DNA of 64,000 bases from Triticum aestivum (lineage: Eukaryota > Streptophyta > Magnoliopsida > Poales > Poaceae), in the NCBI RefSeq assembly GCF_018294505.1, contig NC_057801.1, forward strand, positions 196,278,477 to 196,342,476, given 5' to 3'. This document shows, in pieces, positions 22,201 through 34,306 of the stretch. The position numbers and the translations under genes are program-made. The notes under the pieces are model-generated. The model was given only the letters and a program-made list of their open reading frames with translations. It had not been told where the DNA came from and searched no databases. Numbering within the stretch: the stretch's first letter is position 1; every line of letters starts with the position of its first letter.

Positions 22201-22861
22201 TGTCTTTTTATACTAGTGGGAATTTTTCATTATAGAACTTGGCTTGTATATTTCTACGATGGGCTTCCTCAAATGCCCTAGGTCTTCATGAGCAAGCGAG
22301 TTGGGTGCACACCCACTAGTTTGCTTTTGTTGAGCATACATAGCTCTAGTGCATCCGTTGCATGGCAATCCCTACTCCTCATGTTGACATCAATTGATGG
22401 TCATCTCCATAGACCGTTGATTATCCTCCTCAATGTGAGACTTTCTCCTTTTTTGTCTTCTCCACACAATCCCCATCATCATATTCTATTCCACCCATAG
22501 TGCTATATCCATGGCTCACACTCATGTATTGCGTGAAGGTTGAAAAAGTTTGAGATTATTTTAGTATGAAACAGTTGCTTGGCTTGTCATCGGGGGTATA
22601 GAAGTTGGGAACATCTTTGTGTGACAAAAATGAAGCATGGCCTAACTATATGATTTTGTAGGCATGAACTTTCTTTTGCCATGTTATTTTGAGAAGACAT
22701 GATTACTTTGATTAGTATGCTTGAAGTGTTACTTTCGGATCTTTCGGATCTGAATATTCATATCACAAGTAAGAAGAATTACATTGAAATTATTCCAACT
22801 AGCATTCCACATCAAAAATTATATTTTTTATCATTTACCTACTCGAGGACGAGGAGGAATT

Positions 22862-22876
22862 AAGCTTGGGGATGCT
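22862..22876 (+). other. Element C polypurine-type site
   Basis: AAGCTTGGGGATGCT directly precedes the 3' LTR. In this position it would prime plus-strand DNA synthesis. Confidence 0.6.
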
Positions 22877-24510
22877 TGATATGTCTCCAACGTATCTATA
22901 ATTTTTGATTGCTCCATGCTATATTATCTACTGTTTTGGGCAATATTGGGCTTTATTATCCACTTTTATATTATTTTTGGGACTAACCTATTAACCGGAG
23001 GCCCAGCCCAGATTTGCTGTTTTATGCCTATTTCAGTGTTTTGAGGAAAAGGAATATCAAACGGAGTCAAAACGGAACGAAATCAACTGGAGAAGTTATT
23101 TTTGGAAGGAAAGCCACCGGATAGACTTGGACTCTACGTCAGAAGATACGGGAGCTGGTCACGAGGGTGGGGGCGCGCCCACCCCCCTAGGGCGCGCGCC
23201 CCTGCCTCGTGGGGCCCCCGAAGCTCCACCGACGTACCCCTTGCACCCATATATACCTACGTACCCTGAAACTTCCAGAACAGAAGATAGATCGGAGTTC
23301 CACCGCTGCAAGCCTCTGTAGCCACCAAAAACCTCTTGGGAGCCCATTTCGGCGCCCTGCCGGAGGGGGAACCCATCACCGGTGGCCATCTTCATCGTCC
23401 CGGTGCTATCCATGATGAGGAGGGAGTAGTTCACCCTCGGGGCTGAGGGTATGTACCAATAGCTATGTGTTTGATCTCTCTCTCTCTCGTGTTCTCTCTC
23501 ATGTTCCCTCTATGGCATGATCTTGATGTATCCCGAGCTTTGCTATTGTAGTTGGATCTTATGATGTTTCTTCCCCTCTACTCTCTTGTGGTGAATTGAG
23601 TTTCCCCTTTGAAGTTATCTTATCGGATTGAGTCTTTTATGAGAACGCTTGATGTATGTCTTGCCGTGATTATCTGTGGTGACAATGGGATATCATGTGC
23701 CACTTGATGTATGTTTTGGTGATCAACTTGCGGGTTTCGTAACATTGGGAACCTATGCATAGGGGTTGGCACACATTCTTGACTCTCCGATAGAAACTTT
23801 GGGGCACTCTTTGAAATACTTTGTGTTGGTTGGATGAATCTGAGATTGTGTGATGCATATCGTGTAATCATGCCCATGGATACTTGAGGTGACAATGGAG
23901 TATCTAGGTGACATTAGGGTTTTGGTTGATTTGTGTCTTAAGGTGTTATTCTAGTATGAACTCTTTTATAGATTGATCCGAAAGAATAACTTTGAGGTGG
24001 TTTCATACCCTACCATAATCTCTATGTTTGTTCTCCGCTATTAGTGGCTTCGGAGTGACTCTTTGTTGCATGTTGAGGGCTTGTTATATGATCTATCTAT
24101 GTTATTATTGTTGAGAGAACTTGCACTAGTGAAAGTATGAACCCTAGGCCTTGTTTCCTATCATTGCAATACCGTTTACGTTCACTTTTATCATTAGTTA
24201 CCTTGCTGTTTTTATTATTTCAGATTACAAATACCTTTATCTACCATCCATATTGCACCTGTATCACCATCTCTTCACCGAACTAGTGCACCTATACAAT
24301 TTGCCATTGTATTGGGTGTGTTGGGGACACAAGAGACTTTTTGTTATTTGGTTGCAGGGTTGTTTGAGAGAGACCATCCGCATCCTACGCCTCCTACGGA
24401 TTGATAAACCTTAGGTCATCCACTTGAGGGAAATTTGCTACTGTCCTACAAACCTGTGCACTTGCAGGCCCAACAACGTCTACAAGAAGAAGGTTGTGTA
24501 GTAGACATCA
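22877..24510 (+). repeat. Element C 3' LTR
   Basis: 1634 bp, TGATATGTCTCCAACG ... GTAGACATCA, uninterrupted, followed by TSD tacct. It contains short (TC)n runs near 23475. Confidence 0.92.
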
Positions 24511-24515
24511 TACCT

Positions 24516-27500
24516 CATGTTCGGCATCCCCATGATGTCCAGCTGACTGGCGGTCGATTCCGCAACAGCAGCGAGGCGTTCAAGCCAACGTTTCTCGCCC
24601 GCCACGTGGTCCTTGAGGTTGGCAGTCTCGTTCATCCGCAGCTACTTCTCGGTCTCCAGCTCCTTGGTCAGGATCCCCACTCGGGCTTTGGCCTCTGACA
24701 GCATCTTCTCGAGATCCCCCAGCTTCTGCTTGAGGTCTCTGATGGAGTTGTTGGCTTCGGAGAGTTCTCCGGCCTTGCTGACGTACGCGCCTTGCGCCTC
24801 CACCAGGGCGCCGTTGAGCGTGTCCTTCTCCGTGGACAGCTTCGAAACTTGCTCCTCTAGCTCCTTCAACTTGCCAGCGTGGACCAGAGCCTGGGCATTG
24901 AGTGCCTCCTAATGCCTCTGCTCCAGCGCTTGGGTCCGTCCATGACGAGCTTGTCCACCTCCTCATCCTTGTTGCAGAGCGTGGCAGCAAGCTTCTTCTC
25001 GCGCTCGGCAAGATCCTCCTCCTAGGAGTTCATTGCGGCCTCGCGCTGGGTCCGGCCGGCCGCGGCTTCATCGGCCAGCTTCTTCGCCGTCTCCTGGGCC
25101 TTCTCGACATCGACCAGCTTCAGGGTGAGCTCCACATTGTGCTTGGCCAGTTCGCCCTGGGCGGCCTTCAGCTTGTCCTGAGCCTGGTGGAACCAGTCTT
25201 GCGCCTCGACGACGCTCCCCTAGAATTCCACCTCCGCCTTCTCCACCATCGCTGTCCTGGACTTGGCCTTGTCCAGACGGGCGCGGGAGCGCCTGAAGCT
25301 TCCGGAAGCTGGCGCCCATGGCTTGGAGCAGCCGCTCCTCCTGGGAGCCATCGCCACCGACGCCCGGCTCATCAATGACCTCGAGCCCGGCAGCAGCAAG
25401 CGCCTCCTCGTCGAACACATCCCCCTCGAGGGGAGCTCTGCTGCTCGACATGCCTAGGAGGTGGACGAAGAGGTTTTCGCTCACCCTCAAGTACCTGCCG
25501 GAGCCAGAGGCGGCGGAGGAGGAGGGCCGGTCGTCAAACACCACCTCCTTGGCAGCACCCTTGTCGGCCTCCCCGGCAGGCTCCTTGTAGGGTTCCTCGG
25601 CGGGCTCCTTGGCGGCGTCCTCAGCAGCGCCCTCGGTGCTCTCCTCGGCAGCGATCTTCTTGGCCTGCGCCGCGGCATCGGCGGCAACATCCTTGATGAC
25701 GGTGTCGACGTCCTCAGAGTCCATCGAGGAGGGGTCTGAATGCCAAGAAGGAGACAGGGTGGGGCCAAGATCAAAAGCCGGTAAGGAAAAGAAGAAAAGA
25801 AGAACGCAAGCGGAAGTGGAGGGTGAGCGGCCTACCAGTGTCGGGCCGAGAGGCAGAAGTCCCTTATCCGCCAAGGTTTGGCGTTGAGGCGAAGCCGCCG
25901 GTGCCCGTGTTCTCCTCCTCGTCCTCCGTGTGCATGGAGGAAGCCCTCTGCGGCTCCCCTTGATGTTGCTCCCCTCCTACATCCACGGCAGGGTCAGTTC
26001 CAAAGCATCGTGCATTGCGCACGTTGACAAAGGATGGGTGATGGACTCACGCTGGGGGTGGGCTGGGGGCTGCTGTCCGGGCTGCTCAACACCACCAGTG
26101 GCGTGCTGGAGGTGCTTGCCGGGGGCTGGCCACTCATCGAAATCCTGGCCCTCTTCACCTTCTGGGCCAGTGTCTCCACATCCCTACGAGATAAGGATAA
26201 TTCAGAATGGGCGACACCATTGGAGGAAAAGAAAAGAGAGGGCAGGGAGAAAGCAGATCTTAATCTTCCTCCTCCTCCTCCTCCTCTGACATTTTCCTCT
26301 TCCTCTCTGGGATAAGGGGCCCGAAGTCAAACGCAATCCCCGCGCCGATGTTTGCCGGCTTAGGAGGAGGCGATGGCGTCCGAGCGTGCTTGGACGACGA
26401 AGAAGCGGATGCCTTCTTGTTCGATGCCACGGCCTTCTCCGCTTTCTTTGTCGTCACCGCCCTCGTCTGGCGCATGGGCGCCTCTTGGGCCTGCCGTAGC
26501 TGTGCGGCCCGGTCAGGGCAGACTAGCTCGCCGGAGGAGGCTCGCCGCAGGATCCGCCCTTTTCCGGCGATTGGAAGGTCGACGGTCGTGGTCTTCTCCC
26601 CCTCGCCCTCCTCCTCCGACGACCCGTCGGCTGCGTCCTCGACGAGAGGAGCCCCGACGCCGGCGCCGCTGGCCTCCCCAGCGGCTGCCGCCCACCGGGC
26701 GAGCTCCTCTTCCTCCGCCTCTGTCGCAGCCTTGTCCTCCACGCCGCCGGTGCTGCCAGCCTCCTCGACGAGCTTTGCCTCCTCCGTGGCAAGCCTCGTT
26801 TCCTCCGCCCTGGCGGCGATGTAGTCCAGCTCCGCCGGAGAGGTGGCCTGGATAAGCTGCGTCTCGGCGGTGACGTACACCTCATGCAAGGTGTCAAAGA
26901 ACTCCTGCACCTTGAGCTCGTCCGGCTCGACCCAGTTCGGGCAAGGCCATGCGCATTGAAGAGCGGCATCATGGTGATGATCTCGGACCGGCAAGAGTTG
27001 TTGCTCAGCGGGACCACCCCCGCCGGCAACTTGAAAACAGGCTCCTTGATGACCTTGCCGGCCTTCGCGGCAGCCCTGGCAAGCTTGCCGGACCGCTCCA
27101 CCTCGCCTTCGTCATTAACATCGAGCTAGAAGATCCGCTGGCAGAGATGGGCATGCCGCAGCACCATCAGGTTGTTGTCGAGGCTGGGCGGAGCCTCATG
27201 ATGTCTGCGGCGTTCACGAAGAGCCAAGCTGGCCTCCCCTTGTCATGCAAGGGAGCAATTCGGCGGCGGATGAAGTCCGCCCAGATCATCTCGAGGGTGA
27301 GCCCAGCCTAGGTAAGCCGAAGAATCCTGGTGGTGGCGATTGTGAGCTTCGCGTCGTCGGCATTGACATCGCCCCAATCGCCCCCAAGGACCGGCGGCTC
27401 CTGACGAACCTCGTAGAATGCCGGCGGGTCCTTCTCCTCAATCCAGCACCACCGGCCCCGCCATTCTTCCCACCTCTCCTTTGTGGCGCCATCCGGGTAC

Positions 27501-28002
27501 GCCCCCTTGGCCCTCGGGATCCGGGCGACGCAGCCAGAGTTAGCGCCCCCTTTTTGGATCTGAGGGGAGAAGTAATGGCGGAAGAGCGCCGTGTTGGGGT
27601 GCACCCCGGCGAAGCCCTCGCAGAGGTGTGCGAAGAGAGCCATGCACGCCACGGCATTTGGAGTGAAATCCAGAAGACGAAAGCCGTAGGTGTGCATGAT
27701 ATCCTTGAAGAAATCGGAAAAGGGGGGATAGAGCCCACAGGAGAAGTAGTTGACGAAGAAGGGATACCGATTTGGGGAAGCACCGGCGCTGGCAGGGACG
27801 ACGTGCGTGGTTGGATGCCCCTTCTTCTCTCTCCCGTCTTCACCCCCCACAGATCCTTGAACATCTCCTGGAGCTCAGACACGTCGACCGTCGAGGGGAA
27901 GTAGGCGAACTGTGCCCGTCGCGCCACCAGCTCACTCTCTGGCTGCTCCGTCGCCCCGACATCTTTAGCCACCCCCTTGCTTTTGGTGGATTTGGGTGCC
28001 AT
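24516..28002 (-). pseudogene. Antisense gene of element A, 5' part (PF04195-like domain, acidic linker, coiled coil)
   Basis: Minus strand relative to the plus-sense element. Start ATG at 28002 (MAPKSTKSKG) follows a pyrimidine-rich leader. Exon 1 holds the domain with GLYPPFSDFF, FTPNAVACMALFAHLCEGF and PNTALFRHYFS, typical of the 'putative gypsy type transposon' family, then an acidic linker ending in a Glu run (about 26260). Candidate exons bounded by AG and GT are 26183-26051, 25976-25836 and 25735 onward; the exon-1 donor is not obvious. The last exon encodes a long coiled coil (MKELEEQVSKLSTEKD at 24869). Damage: a one-base loss in a G-run (27843-27848), TAG codons near 27308 and 27127, a frameshift near 26950, stops near 25223 and 25025, and insertion of element C. 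Localisation and function unknown; no transposase catalytic residues seen. Confidence 0.72.
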
Positions 28003-28264
28003 GGCGAATGCGAGAAGCAAGAAAGCAGAGGATGGCGGAAGCGCGGTGGCGATGGAAGCAGAGGGGCTCGAGAAGAAGGAAGAAAGGGGGCGGCGGTTCT
28101 GAGATTGGAGAAGGCGCAGGGAGGGGGGTAAAGTGAGCAGCGCGCCCGCGGTTGTTCCTTTTTTACGGGGAAGGTGCGGGCCGCCTCCTTTCCCATTAAC
28201 TGCGATACGACGCATGCATGCGGGAACCGTCCCATGCACGCCACCCACGTCATGCGCGCACGCA
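28003..28264 (-). promoter_or_regulatory. leader and possible promoter of antisense gene A
   Basis: On the minus strand the roughly 130 bases before the ATG are C/T-rich (runs of ctcc and cttc), like a plant 5' untranslated leader. A similar pyrimidine-rich leader precedes the antisense start in element B. No clear TATA box, and the CACTA-like insert lies immediately upstream. Confidence 0.35.
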
Positions 28265-29806
28265 TGATATAAGAAAAACTTCATGTAGAGACGCCATATT
28301 CCATAGCTAGAGACGTGCTATTTCATCTCTAGGCAACTATAGAGTCGACTTAGTAAAGCGTCTTTGGAGCGTCTCCTCACGGACTGTCTCAAAAAATGTA
28401 GACACGCTGGCTAAGCGTGTGTACATGACATGAGACGCTATATAGGGACGTTCAAAAGCGTCTCTAGATACGTAGAGTCATTCTGTTAGATGTGCTTATC
28501 ACGTCTGTACTCACAAAGTCGTTTCATTTGTCATGGGCCCTGACCCCATTTTTATACACGCTATGTAGAGACGCTATATTTTTCTCTAAATATACACAAG
28601 ATACTTTGTAGCTACATAATATTTAACTTTAAACATTATTTATTTATTTCTAACTTGTATTTCATCATTTCAAATCCGGTTACTTTATCATACTACATGC
28701 TTGTGTAGAATGATCAACCAATATTATTATATAAAGGCATCCACCCATATCACTAGTCACATTCATAAGAAACAAATATCAATATATAAGGTGATCCACA
28801 CATATCACCAATTGTATTCACAATAGTCCCATTCGCACAATTTTAATTGGTAGAACAAACACCTTGAGTTTAGAACTGAATGAAACCAAACATTCATTTT
28901 GAAAGATGCAAATAATTAAGAATTGTACAAACTAGAACTAAGTTCCCTATGAAGCTAAAATCTTTGCATAATACATAATACTTGTCCAATTAAAAAGTAA
29001 TTCTTCTATAGTTACTCCTGGCTCCTGCAATGCACTCCTTCTCAAAATCTTGAGCTACCCTGAGAAAAGAAAGATAACAGAGTAAAATTTAGAACATAAG
29101 CTTTAAGACTAGTTTGAGAACAAATGTACTTTGATGAAATTGTAAAGTTTGGTGGCTTGTTTTGAAGCTGTGTAGGAGTGGTTGGGGCCATGCAATAAAA
29201 ATTTTGAACCTAAAAATCACAAAGATTCTTCATAAATAATAAACCTTAAGTATGTACATTGGAGCTAAGACGATTGTATGGAAGTATATATACTTACTGT
29301 GATAGGGCCATGCAATAACATGGCCAATAGCATCCCTTACTTTTGGAATTTTTCATATGGTCTCGCCAATCTCCCATCTCCATGTCTTGAAACAATGCTA
29401 ACAGAAACTTCTGCATATTTCTCTCCAAGCATGTTTCCTCCAACCACATATGTTTTATCTCTACTCACTAATGTTCCTTCAGCCACACATTTATTTTCTT
29501 CTTCTTGAGTTAAGAGAAAACAACACGACTACCATTTTATCCTATTTTTTCAAGAAATGTAACATTCACTACCACAAACGATGGAAGATTTCACATTACA
29601 GAAAAGGGGATGATTATTATATATACCTGCTTAGTGAAGTGATGAAGCTATACACTTGTTTCGGGATCACTTTGCTTGGTCAAATTGCTATTTTCGGCAT
29701 GACCATTCTTTGATTCAGGACCATCATATGCTTTCTACAGTTGAGGTTCAGTTCAGTTGTGAGTAAATTTTATAGAAAACATATACATTTTTTATAACAA
29801 AGCAGG

Positions 29807-30053
29807 AATTTATGCGCGCGCACACACACACATTAGCAACCGTGTGCTCCTGTGGTGAAGATATACTGGTGCAACCCTCTTTGGTTCTCATGCGATTGCT
29901 AGGATGCAATTCCTGGCTAGTGAACTGCTTGTCTAATAAAGTTGATTCTGCATAGCCTTGATTGACCCTATCAAATTTCACCTCCACAAAGATATTACCA
30001 GGAATTGCATCTTAGCCTCTAAGGTCTGTGTGTGTGTGCGTGCATGCATAAAT
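29807..30053. repeat. imperfect inverted repeat with (CA)n/(TG)n arms
   Basis: Arms 'tatgcgcgcgcacacacaca' (about 29811) and 'gtgtgtgtgtgcgtgcatgc' (about 30027) are near complements. Inner arms 'ggatgcaattcctgg' (about 29900) and 'ccaggaattgcat' (about 29998) also pair. Confidence 0.55.
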
Positions 30054-30084
30054 TAAGTATGAGAATAAACTATAATATTTATTA

Positions 30085-30164
30085 CTCCCTCCGTCCCATA
30101 ATGAGGATGTTTTTTGACACTAGTGTAGTGTCAAAAAACATCTTACATTATGGGACGTAGGGAG
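30085..30164. repeat. complete Stowaway-type MITE (80 bp hairpin)
   Basis: CTCCCTCCGTCCCATAAT ... ATTATGGGACGTAGGGAG forms an almost perfect full-length hairpin, with TA target duplications at 30083-30084 and 30165-30166. Inserted in the CACTA-like element. Confidence 0.85.
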
Positions 30165-30975
30165 TAGGGAAGTAGTAAAGAAACTATTATATGACTTGCA
30201 TAGCACCCAATGGAGTATGTGATTCAATTGGGGGGGGGGGTCACTGCCAACAACTCTTTCGTTGAGATCAACATGAAACAAGAACAGGATAAAAGTATAT
30301 TAATACTCATACTTTTATCTTTTCAAAAAGAAATGTGGTACAGATACCAACTTTAGTAGTTCCTGCGGTTACAAATTATTTCTCCAATCCTCTCCATCAT
30401 TTTTTGCATAAGTAATGAACGCATCATAGCCAACTCATCCATCATTTTCTACACTATCTCCTAGTGCCTGCTGTGCAAATTGGATGTTTCCTTCTTTCTC
30501 AGAATGCTGAACAAAAGCCAGTCCATTAGAAACTTCTATTTCGCTCTTATCACCATAATATCCTCCAAGTTTTTTCGCCTCTTCCCCAGGCACACTTTTA
30601 AATACTTATCTATAATCACTGAATGAAAGGCCCCCATTGTTCGAATCCCATCCCTTAATACAACTAATTTTAAGAGCTACTCGAGTTAATTCAAAGATTT
30701 CTTAAGTCTTTTACTTTTTTTTTGCAGGGTAAAGATTTCTTAAGTCTAGGATAAGAATAGAGTCGCACACTAAAGCGTCTCACAAAATAATCTCTAAGTT
30801 ATTTGAAATTAAATACTTATTTTCTTAAAAGCTAATTATAAGAAAAAAATATTGTGGCGCTCCGTAAACGTCTTAAGAAATGTCTTTAGGTTGCTAGTGT
30901 CCATATGCTTAGAGACGAATAAAATAGCGTCCCAGAAAAAGCGACTATATGTGGTGTTTTTGTTGTAACCCCCAC

Positions 30976-31118
30976 GTCGCGCGTTCAACACGGGTCGTGG
31001 GGAAGCGCAGCAGACAGAACAGTTACCGCGGTAAAATCCTCCCTGCCTGCCCGCGCACCGTTCTAGGCCTGGCCCAACAACGTGTCACGCTTATGTATGG
31101 CCTAGGCCCGGGGGCTCC
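30976..31118 (+). other. Element A 3' interior and polypurine-type site
   Basis: GC-rich end of the interior. 'ggcccgggggctcc' just before 31119 is the likely plus-strand primer; element B has a similar GGGCCCGAGGGCTAC. Confidence 0.55.
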
Positions 31119-32324
31119 TGTCGGTGTACAAAACTAGGGGTTCTCCTTTTGACCCCTTACCTGTGCACAGGCAGTCAGAGCCACGCACCGCGGCCACGCA
31201 TAGCAGGGCAAGAGAGGGAAGCCGGAGAGAAGCCGAAGGCTCGAGACGAACAAGGCAGCATCAAGGACCAAGGCCACAAAGTGCAGACGGGCGAAGCAGG
31301 TTGCCCCGACAAGACCCTTGCCGGGGGCAGCCTCCGCAGCCCCGGCAAGCCCCTTGCCAGGGCAGCTCGCCCACACCGGCAGAGTGAGCCACCCTTGAAC
31401 CCATGGTCTCCAACACCAACAACCACGTTGGACCAGGGCTCGGGAGGCACCTCCATGGTGGCATGCAGATCTTTGTGAAGACATAGAATGCTCAAGATCA
31501 GATGAGGATTGGAAGGCAAAACTCCCTGCCAAGATGCTTACCGAAGAAATCCACAAGACCCCCGGCAAGGACCTTGCCGGGGACGCGAGCGCGCCACGGC
31601 AAGACCCTTGCCTGGCCACCCGGCAAGACCCTTGTCGGGCCAGCCGACAAGACCCTTGCCAGAGGCGAGAGCAGGGCCACTGCCAGGCCCGCACCAACCA
31701 ACTCCCCGCCGCCGTTCGCATGCAGCTGCCAGCCCAACCAGCAGGGCAGGCCCCTGCGTGGCAACATGCAGCTTCCAGGCCATCTCAGCACGCACCTGCG
31801 TGGCGTCATGTAGATCTTCGTGGAGGCTCCACCACCGCGCCACCTCAGCTGCTTGCCTGCCTACATGGCACCACATGCATCGTTGGCCAGGGCGCGTGTC
31901 GAAGCGAGGAGGAGCGGCTACAAACGGGAGGGGCCTCGCTCCCGTCCCCGATAAAGTGAGGGACACCTAAGCCATGCATTAAATGCATCTTGTCCTGTAA
32001 CAAGAGCGACAAGCTCGCACCACTGTAGGCCTTCCCACCTCATGTATGCCACTGTGGTAGCCCCTTTCACCTATAAAAGGAGGCCCATGGCATACAGGAA
32101 AAGGATTCGGCTCTTTCAAATCAGGCAACACCCGTAGCTGGTTCGAAAGCTCAAGAACACTCAATACATCCACCAAGGAGGACTAGGGTTTTACGCATCC
32201 TTGCGGCCCAAACCTGGGTAAACGATCCCCGTGTCAATTACCAATCCTTCTCTTCTCACAACCCAGCGCCCCGCAACCGCAGTAGGGATTCTTGTGACCT
32301 CATAGGTGTCGTTTCCCGCCGACA
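31119..32324 (+). repeat. Element A 3' LTR
   Basis: 1206 bp, TGTCGGTGTACAAAA ... GCCGACA, with TATA box TATAAAA at 32072-32078. It carries an extra 'gcagcctccgcagccccggc' type stretch (about 31326-31366) absent from the 5' LTR. Open frames on both strands are compositional. Confidence 0.88.
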
Positions 32325-32329
32325 CTCAG

Positions 32330-32503
32330 GAACTGAGTTCTGTGTCTGTGATCCAAGATAGTTACTACCACACATTGGGCTCCGGGCACTCCAAGCTGTC
32401 TCGACTTCTTAATCAACTCGATCTCCGTCTAGGTGTCGCAACTAGTTTCTGGTGTTTGTAGGTTGTGTTAGTAGTCTACTAATTGGCACCCGATACAGGT
32501 GGG
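32330..32503 (+). mobile_element. X1 LTR part 2
   Basis: Continues the X1 LTR after element A: 'gaactgagttctgtgtctgt' is the reverse complement of X2 near 14620. Ends with gtggg (32499-32503), the left TSD of element D. Confidence 0.85.
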
Positions 32504-34064
32504 TGATACGTCTCCAACGTATCTATAATTTTTGATTGCTCCATGCTACTTTATCTACTGTTTTGGACTATATTGGGCTTTATTTTCCACTTTTATATTA
32601 TTTTTGGGACTAACCTATTAACCGGAGGCCCAACCCAGAATTGCTGTTTTTTGCCTATTTCGGTGTTTCGAAGAAACGTAATATCAAACGGAGTCCAAAC
32701 GGAATAAAACCTTCCAGAACGTGATTTTCTCACCGAACGTGATCCGGGAGACTTGGACCCTGCTCCAAGGAACAAAAGAGGCGGTCACGAGGGTGGAGGG
32801 CGCGCCCCTACCTCGTGGGCCCCCTGCTCCTCCACCGACGTACTCCTTCCTCCTATATATACCTACGTATCCCCAAACGATCAGAACAGGAGCCAAAAAC
32901 CTAATTCCACCGCCGCAACCTTCTGTATCGATGAGATCCCATCTTGGGGCCTGTTCCGGAGCTCCACCGGAGCGGGCATCCACCATGGAGGGCTTCTACA
33001 TCAACACCATATCCCCTCCGATGAAGTGTGAGTATTTTACTTCAGACCTTCGGGTCCATAGTTAGTAGCTAGATGGCTTCTTCTCTCTTTTTGGATCTCA
33101 ATACAATGTTCTCCCCCTCTCTCGTGGAGATCTATTCGATGTAATCTTCTTTTTGCGGTGTGTTTGTTCAGACTGATGAATTGTGGGTTTATGATCCAGT
33201 TTATCTATGGACAATATTTGAATCTTCTCTGAATTTTTTTATGTTGGTTGAGTTATCTTTGCAAGTCTCTTCGAATTATCCTTTTGGTTTGGCCAACTAG
33301 ATTGGTAGTTCTTGCAATGGGAGAAGTGCTTAGCTTTGGGTTCAATCTTGCGGTGTCCTTTCCCAGTGACAGCAGGGCAGCAAGGCACGTATTGTATTGT
33401 TGCCATCGAGGATAACAAGATGGGGTTTTTATCATCTTGCATGAATTTATCCCTCTACATCATGTCATCTGGCTTAAGGCGTTACTCTGTTTTCAACTTA
33501 ATACTCTAGATGCATGCTGGATAGCGGTCGATGAGTGGAGTAACAGTAGTAGATGCAGAATTGTTTCGATCTACTTGTCTTGGACGTGATGCCTATATAC
33601 ATGATCATTACCTAGATATGCTCATAACTATGCTGAATTCTATCAATTGCTCAACAGTAATTTGTTTACCCACCGTAGAAAATCTATGCTCTTGATAGAA
33701 GCCACTAGTGAAACCTATGGCCCCCGGGTCTATTCTCATCATATCCATCTCTATCGCTTTATTACTTGCTTTGATTTTACTTTGCCTTCTACTTTTTACT
33801 TTGCATCTCTATACCAAAAATACCAAAAATATTACTTATCATCTCTATCAGATCTCACTCTAGTAAGTGACCGTGAAGGGATTGACAACCCCTAATCGCG
33901 TTGGTTGTGAGTAGCTATCGTTTTGTGTAGGTGCGAGGGACTTGTGCGTGGTCTCCTACTAGATTGATACCTTGGTTCTCAAAAGCTGAGGGAAATACTT
34001 ACGCTACTTTGTTGCATCATCCTCTCCTCTTCGGGGAATCCAACGCAGTGCTCAAGAGGTAGCA
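32504..34064 (+). repeat. Element D 5' LTR
   Basis: TGATACGTCTCCAACG ... GAGGTAGCA, 1561 bp. TATA-like TATATATA at 32854-32861 (38113-38120 in the 3' LTR) is the probable promoter. The first 180 bp match element C's LTR closely; the middle does not. Confidence 0.92.
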
Positions 34065-34075
34065 AGAAGAATTTC

Positions 34076-34093
34076 TGGCGCCGTTGCCGGGGA
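34076..34093 (+). other. Element D primer-binding site, tRNA-Asp type
   Basis: TGGCGCCGTTGCCGGGGA, identical to that of element C, twelve bases after the LTR end. Confidence 0.8.
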
Positions 34094-34306
34094 GGCTCAC
34101 GCAAGCAAGTCAACCATACCAAGTACCCATCACAATCCCTATCTCTCGCATTACATTATTTGCCATTTGCCTCTCCTTTTCCTCTTCCCCACTTCACCCT
34201 TGCCGTTTTATTCGCCCTCTCTTTCCCAATCTCCTCCTCTCTTTCCCGTTTGCCTTTTTCCGTTGCCTTTCTGTTTGCTCGTGTGTTAGTTTGCTTGCTT
34301 GTTGTT

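Larger units (their letters stand above)
12581..24510 (+). mobile_element. Element C: non-autonomous LTR retrotransposon, Sabrina-related (name tentative)
   Basis: Flanked by a perfect 5 bp TSD, tacct (12576-12580 and 24511-24515). The LTRs start TGATACGTCT and end GTAGACATCA. The 5' LTR (12581-18428) is split by solo LTR X2; the 3' LTR is 22877-24510. The primer site matches tRNA-Asp. The 4.45 kb interior has a degenerate acidic frame (18552-19315), hairpins, an A-rich tract and a 48 bp tandem pair, but no protease, RT or integrase. It shares most of its 3' interior with element D. Confidence 0.92.
28265..30975. mobile_element. CACTA-like non-autonomous DNA transposon
   Basis: The ends are imperfect inverted repeats: left 'gatataagaaaaac' (28265) and, reversed, right 'gttacaacaaaaac', like the CACTACAAGAAAAAC terminus of grass CACTA elements with decayed first bases. 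Both subterminal zones carry many GAGACGC/GCGTCTC motifs in both orientations (left about 28289-28570, right about 30765-30935), the usual transposase-binding array. No TSD is clear. The interior has no transposase; a minus-strand frame at 29987-29748 may be a captured exon. It lies between the antisense gene start and element A's 3' LTR. Confidence 0.6.
10461..32324 (+). mobile_element. Element A: Ty3/gypsy-type LTR retrotransposon without gag-pol, carrying an antisense gene
   Basis: The LTRs at 10461-11606 and 31119-32324 (TGTCGGTGTACAAAA ... GACA) are clearly homologous but well diverged, with a roughly 40 bp insertion in the 3' copy. The TSD is ctcag (32325-32329) with a one-base-changed left copy, cttag (10456-10460). 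A primer site follows the 5' LTR, so the element is on the plus strand. Without nested element C (12581-24510 plus TSD) and the CACTA-like insert, the interior is under 5 kb. It holds no gag, protease, RT or integrase that I can find, only the minus-strand gene at 28002-24516/12580-12269. It must have relied on proteins from another element. Confidence 0.88.

Noticed and set aside
27286..28002. Calling the PF04195-type protein a transposase
   Set aside because: The family label contains 'transposon', but no DDE/D or other catalytic residues are visible and the gene lies antisense in LTR elements. Function left as unknown.
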